A DNA stretch of 8,158 nucleotides from JAKQIM01 sp964633225 (GTDB taxonomy: Bacteria > Chloroflexota > Anaerolineae > Anaerolineales > UBA4823), in NCBI GenBank assembly GCA_964633225.1, contig CAZWFQ010000122.1:1-8158 (forward strand), given 5' to 3'. The translations under genes and the position numbers were made by a program. The notes beneath the pieces are model-generated. The model was not told the DNA's origin and ran no database searches. It saw only the letters and a program-made list of their open reading frames with translations. Below, piece after piece: positions 6,271-8,158 of the stretch. The first letter of the stretch is position 1. The number at the start of each line of letters is the position of its first letter.

Positions 6271-6648
6271 ATGAGTGACAAGAAGAATGAAAACGTGGAT
6301 GAATTGCAGTACGAGTGGCCGCAGAATGTGCTGAGCTATGAGCGGCGTTTCTGGTTTGGGCTGACTGCCAACGACCTGATGGTGTCAACCGTGCTCGGCA
6401 TTTTGCTGTTCCCGATCCATCCATTAATGATCCCGGTGGGTGCGCTGGTCGGCTTGATCCTATCCATCCGTATCGAACCTCTGGGAAATCGAAGGATACC
6501 GGCCTTCCTGGTCGAATACTTGAAGCATCGTTTCAACCGCCAGCCGGTCATACTGCCCCTCGTCTTGCCTGCCGATAAGGGTGAGGATGAATTTCTCATC
6601 ACCAACTCGGCAGGGGAGGAAATTGCGCGCATTGGAGGTGGGCGTTGA
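6271..6648 (+). CDS. PrgI family / VirB3-like T4SS membrane protein
   Basis: A 125-residue protein. The N-terminal cytoplasmic part carries a PrgI-type entry, with an aromatic-basic YERRFWFGLTANDL segment (about residues 23-36) leading into two close hydrophobic helices (about 37-50 and 52-67). After RIEPLGNRR comes FLVEYLKHRFNRQP, typical of PrgI proteins, then a soluble C-terminus. PrgI and VirB3 are short inner-membrane proteins that work with VirB4, and here the VirB4 gene follows directly with an overlapping start. A strong purine-rich site (AGAGGGAGGGG, 6256-6266) precedes the ATG. Topology, motif pattern and neighbours agree, so the call is fairly secure. Confidence 0.8.
   Translation: MSDKKNENVDELQYEWPQNVLSYERRFWFGLTANDLMVSTVLGILLFPIHPLMIPVGALVGLILSIRIEPLGNRRIPAFLVEYLKHRFNRQPVILPLVLPADKGEDEFLITNSAGEEIARIGGGR
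6634..6640 (+). promoter_or_regulatory. Ribosome binding site deciding the TTG start of the VirB4 gene
   Basis: GGAGGTG is a near-perfect Shine-Dalgarno with its GGAGG core 6 bases before TTG 6645. There is no ATG or GTG nearby in that frame, so this site is the main reason to accept a TTG start overlapping the previous stop (TTGA, 6645-6648). Confidence 0.7.
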
Positions 6649-8158
6649 GTATCGTCCAAGTCCGACCGTTCGACAGCGCCACGGCTGTGCCCTGGCAGTA
6701 TCTGGCCTCCAATGGTTTTTGGGCAGCCTTGCCGCGCCTGGCGCAAGGGGTGGCCTGCGCCAAGCTGCTGATGATTGCGGATACGCTGCGCCTGGAGGAC
6801 ATTCGAGAAGGATTCCAGGCTACGGCAGTGCCCGAAGATCAACAACCCTTCGGGGTGCGGGCTTACCGGATGCTATATGATGACTTTCTGCGCCAGGTGG
6901 TCAGCGATGTGCGCTATATCCGCTTATACCTGAGCCTGCAATCTTCATTGGCAGACTCGGCCCTGTGCAGCGTGTTGGGGTCGTATGGCGTGCAAGCCCA
7001 ACCGCTGAATCATAGGCTACCACTGCCGTTCACCCAGGCCACCGATGAATGGACACACGTCAAGGCGGCAGATGGGCGGCTGTACGCTTTGCTGCGCTCG
7101 AAAACAACCCAATTCGGGGCCATCTACCCCCGCAGCCTGCACCGCCTGTTTACGCAAGAGTTCCCGGTGTGGGGGGCGATGAATGTTTACACCTACTCAT
7201 CGAAAGAAGCCTTGCAGACCCTGCGCTACAAATCCGTGGCGGCGCGGGTGGGGGATAAAAAGACCCAGGAGCAAGCCCAAGAAGCGGTGGATGTGGAAAG
7301 CACGGTCGGGCGACTGCGCATGGAAATGAACCGCACCGGGGGCATGTTGCACACTGTGCGGTTTTACATCATGGTTGGGGCAGACGATCTACCGACGTTG
7401 AATTCGCGCCTTGAGGTGGTGCGCGCCTCCTTGCCGGTGGATATGGAGCGGATTTACCCCCCAGGCGGGGAAATCAGCAAAGCCTTTAGCGCCCAACCAC
7501 TGCCCGATTCGGAGGGGGCAGTGCTCACATCGCCCGGTGTGGCCTTGCTGACCGGCTCGGCATTCTCGTACCGCCGCCGCACAGAAACCAGGGGCGTCCT
7601 GTTAGGGGTGGATGTCAACCAATCCCCGGTCATTTTTGACATCTTTGACCGGCGCAACCCATCTTATAACGCCGTGGTTCTGGGGCAAACCGGCAGCGGC
7701 AAGACCTTTGCCGTGCAGTTGATCATGCTGCGCCAGATGGGATTGGGCAACCGCCTGGTGATCATAGACCCACAGGGCAACATTGACCTGTCTTGGCTAG
7801 GAGAAGATGTATGCCACAAGGCCACGTTGGGAACCGGGGCCTCGGCCATCAACGTGCTGGACATTCACCATGACGAAATCGGGATGCAGATCGAAAGCGT
7901 ATGCTCCATGTTATCCCTGATCGGTGTGCTCAAGCGGGGAGATCCACTGGAGCGGGCCATGCTGGACGATGTGCTGTTGGACATTTACACCCCAATCTGG
8001 GGGAAAGGTGCTGAAGCGCCTACCTTGCAGGCGGTGCAGCGGCGATTAGAAGTTTTGACCGGCAGCGCCCGGCTGCCAACGGTGCGCAATGCTGCGCAAA
8101 TGCTTTCTTACATGCTTGGCCCGTATATCAGCGGGTCATACGCACAGTTGTTTGGCCG
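6645..8158 (+). CDS. virB4: VirB4-type conjugation ATPase (partial, cut by window end)
   Basis: Frame 3 is open for 504 codons to the window edge. The start is taken as TTG 6645, reading SIVQVRPF next, because GGAGGTG precedes it and no other start fits near the end of the PrgI gene. The N-terminal half (about 1-330) matches the layout of the VirB4/TraC/CagE N-domain without strong motifs. The ATPase domain is clear: Walker A GQTGSGKT at residues 347-354 (7683-7706), preceded by NAVVLG, then VIIDPQGN around residue 375, the D-P-x-G motif of VirB4/HerA-type ATPases. Walker B and the C-terminal motifs must lie beyond the window; VirB4 proteins are usually about 600-850 residues. VirB4 powers pilus or channel assembly and substrate transfer at the inner membrane face. 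It directly follows the VirB3-like gene, its usual partner. Confidence 0.92.
   Translation, partial: MSIVQVRPFDSATAVPWQYLASNGFWAALPRLAQGVACAKLLMIADTLRLEDIREGFQATAVPEDQQPFGVRAYRMLYDDFLRQVVSDVRYIRLYLSLQSSLADSALCSVLGSYGVQAQPLNHRLPLPFTQATDEWTHVKAADGRLYALLRSKTTQFGAIYPRSLHRLFTQEFPVWGAMNVYTYSSKEALQTLRYKSVAARVGDKKTQEQAQEAVDVESTVGRLRMEMNRTGGMLHTVRFYIMVGADDLPTLNSRLEVVRASLPVDMERIYPPGGEISKAFSAQPLPDSEGAVLTSPGVALLTGSAFSYRRRTETRGVLLGVDVNQSPVIFDIFDRRNPSYNAVVLGQTGSGKTFAVQLIMLRQMGLGNRLVIIDPQGNIDLSWLGEDVCHKATLGTGASAINVLDIHHDEIGMQIESVCSMLSLIGVLKRGDPLERAMLDDVLLDIYTPIWGKGAEAPTLQAVQRRLEVLTGSARLPTVRNAAQMLSYMLGPYISGSYAQLFG

Overview
The window is part of a conjugative-type (type IV secretion, T4SS) gene cluster of the kind found in single-membrane bacteria. 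All genes lie on the + strand and are tightly packed, with overlaps or gaps of 0-42 bp, so the whole stretch reads as one operon. Base composition is GC-rich. The exported proteins carry long Thr/Pro linkers (TPTPTP-like), which are common in secreted proteins of Chloroflexota, especially Anaerolineae. I therefore suspect a Chloroflexota conjugative element or plasmid, but that is inference from style and not proof. Runs of N and a duplicated contig edge suggest a draft, probably metagenomic, assembly.

Layout. (1) 1-135: the last 44 codons of an unrecognised upstream gene. (2) 139-831: a secreted protein with an Ig-like module, a Pro/Thr stalk, an LPASG motif, one membrane helix and a basic tail. 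(3) 836-4003: most likely one very large gene broken by two assembly gaps (100 N at 1786-1885, 10 N at 3775-3784). Its N-terminal third is a polytopic membrane protein resembling VirB6/TrbL. A Gly/Ala-rich region, a helical soluble region and a Pro/Glu-rich tandem-repeat tail follow. (4) 4006-4641: a secreted protein with a Thr/Pro stalk and a C-terminal SdrD-B/Cna-B-like module. (5) 4651-6009: a single-pass membrane protein whose outer part looks like a sortase fold without the catalytic Cys and His. (6) 6052-6249: a 65-residue two-helix protein resembling VirB2/TrbC pilin. (7) 6271-6648: a PrgI/VirB3-like protein. (8) 6645 to the window end: a VirB4-type ATPase with a clear Walker A motif, cut by the window edge.

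Together, VirB2-like, PrgI/VirB3-like and VirB4 form the recognisable core of the transfer machine, with the VirB6-like protein as the membrane channel. The three exported stalked proteins probably build the outside part of the apparatus, where a Gram-negative system would have VirB7/9/10. The most unusual points are the sortase-like domain lacking catalytic residues, encoded a few genes downstream of a protein with a sortase-signal-like C-terminus, and the higher-order repeat tail of the VirB6-like protein, where the assembly breaks.
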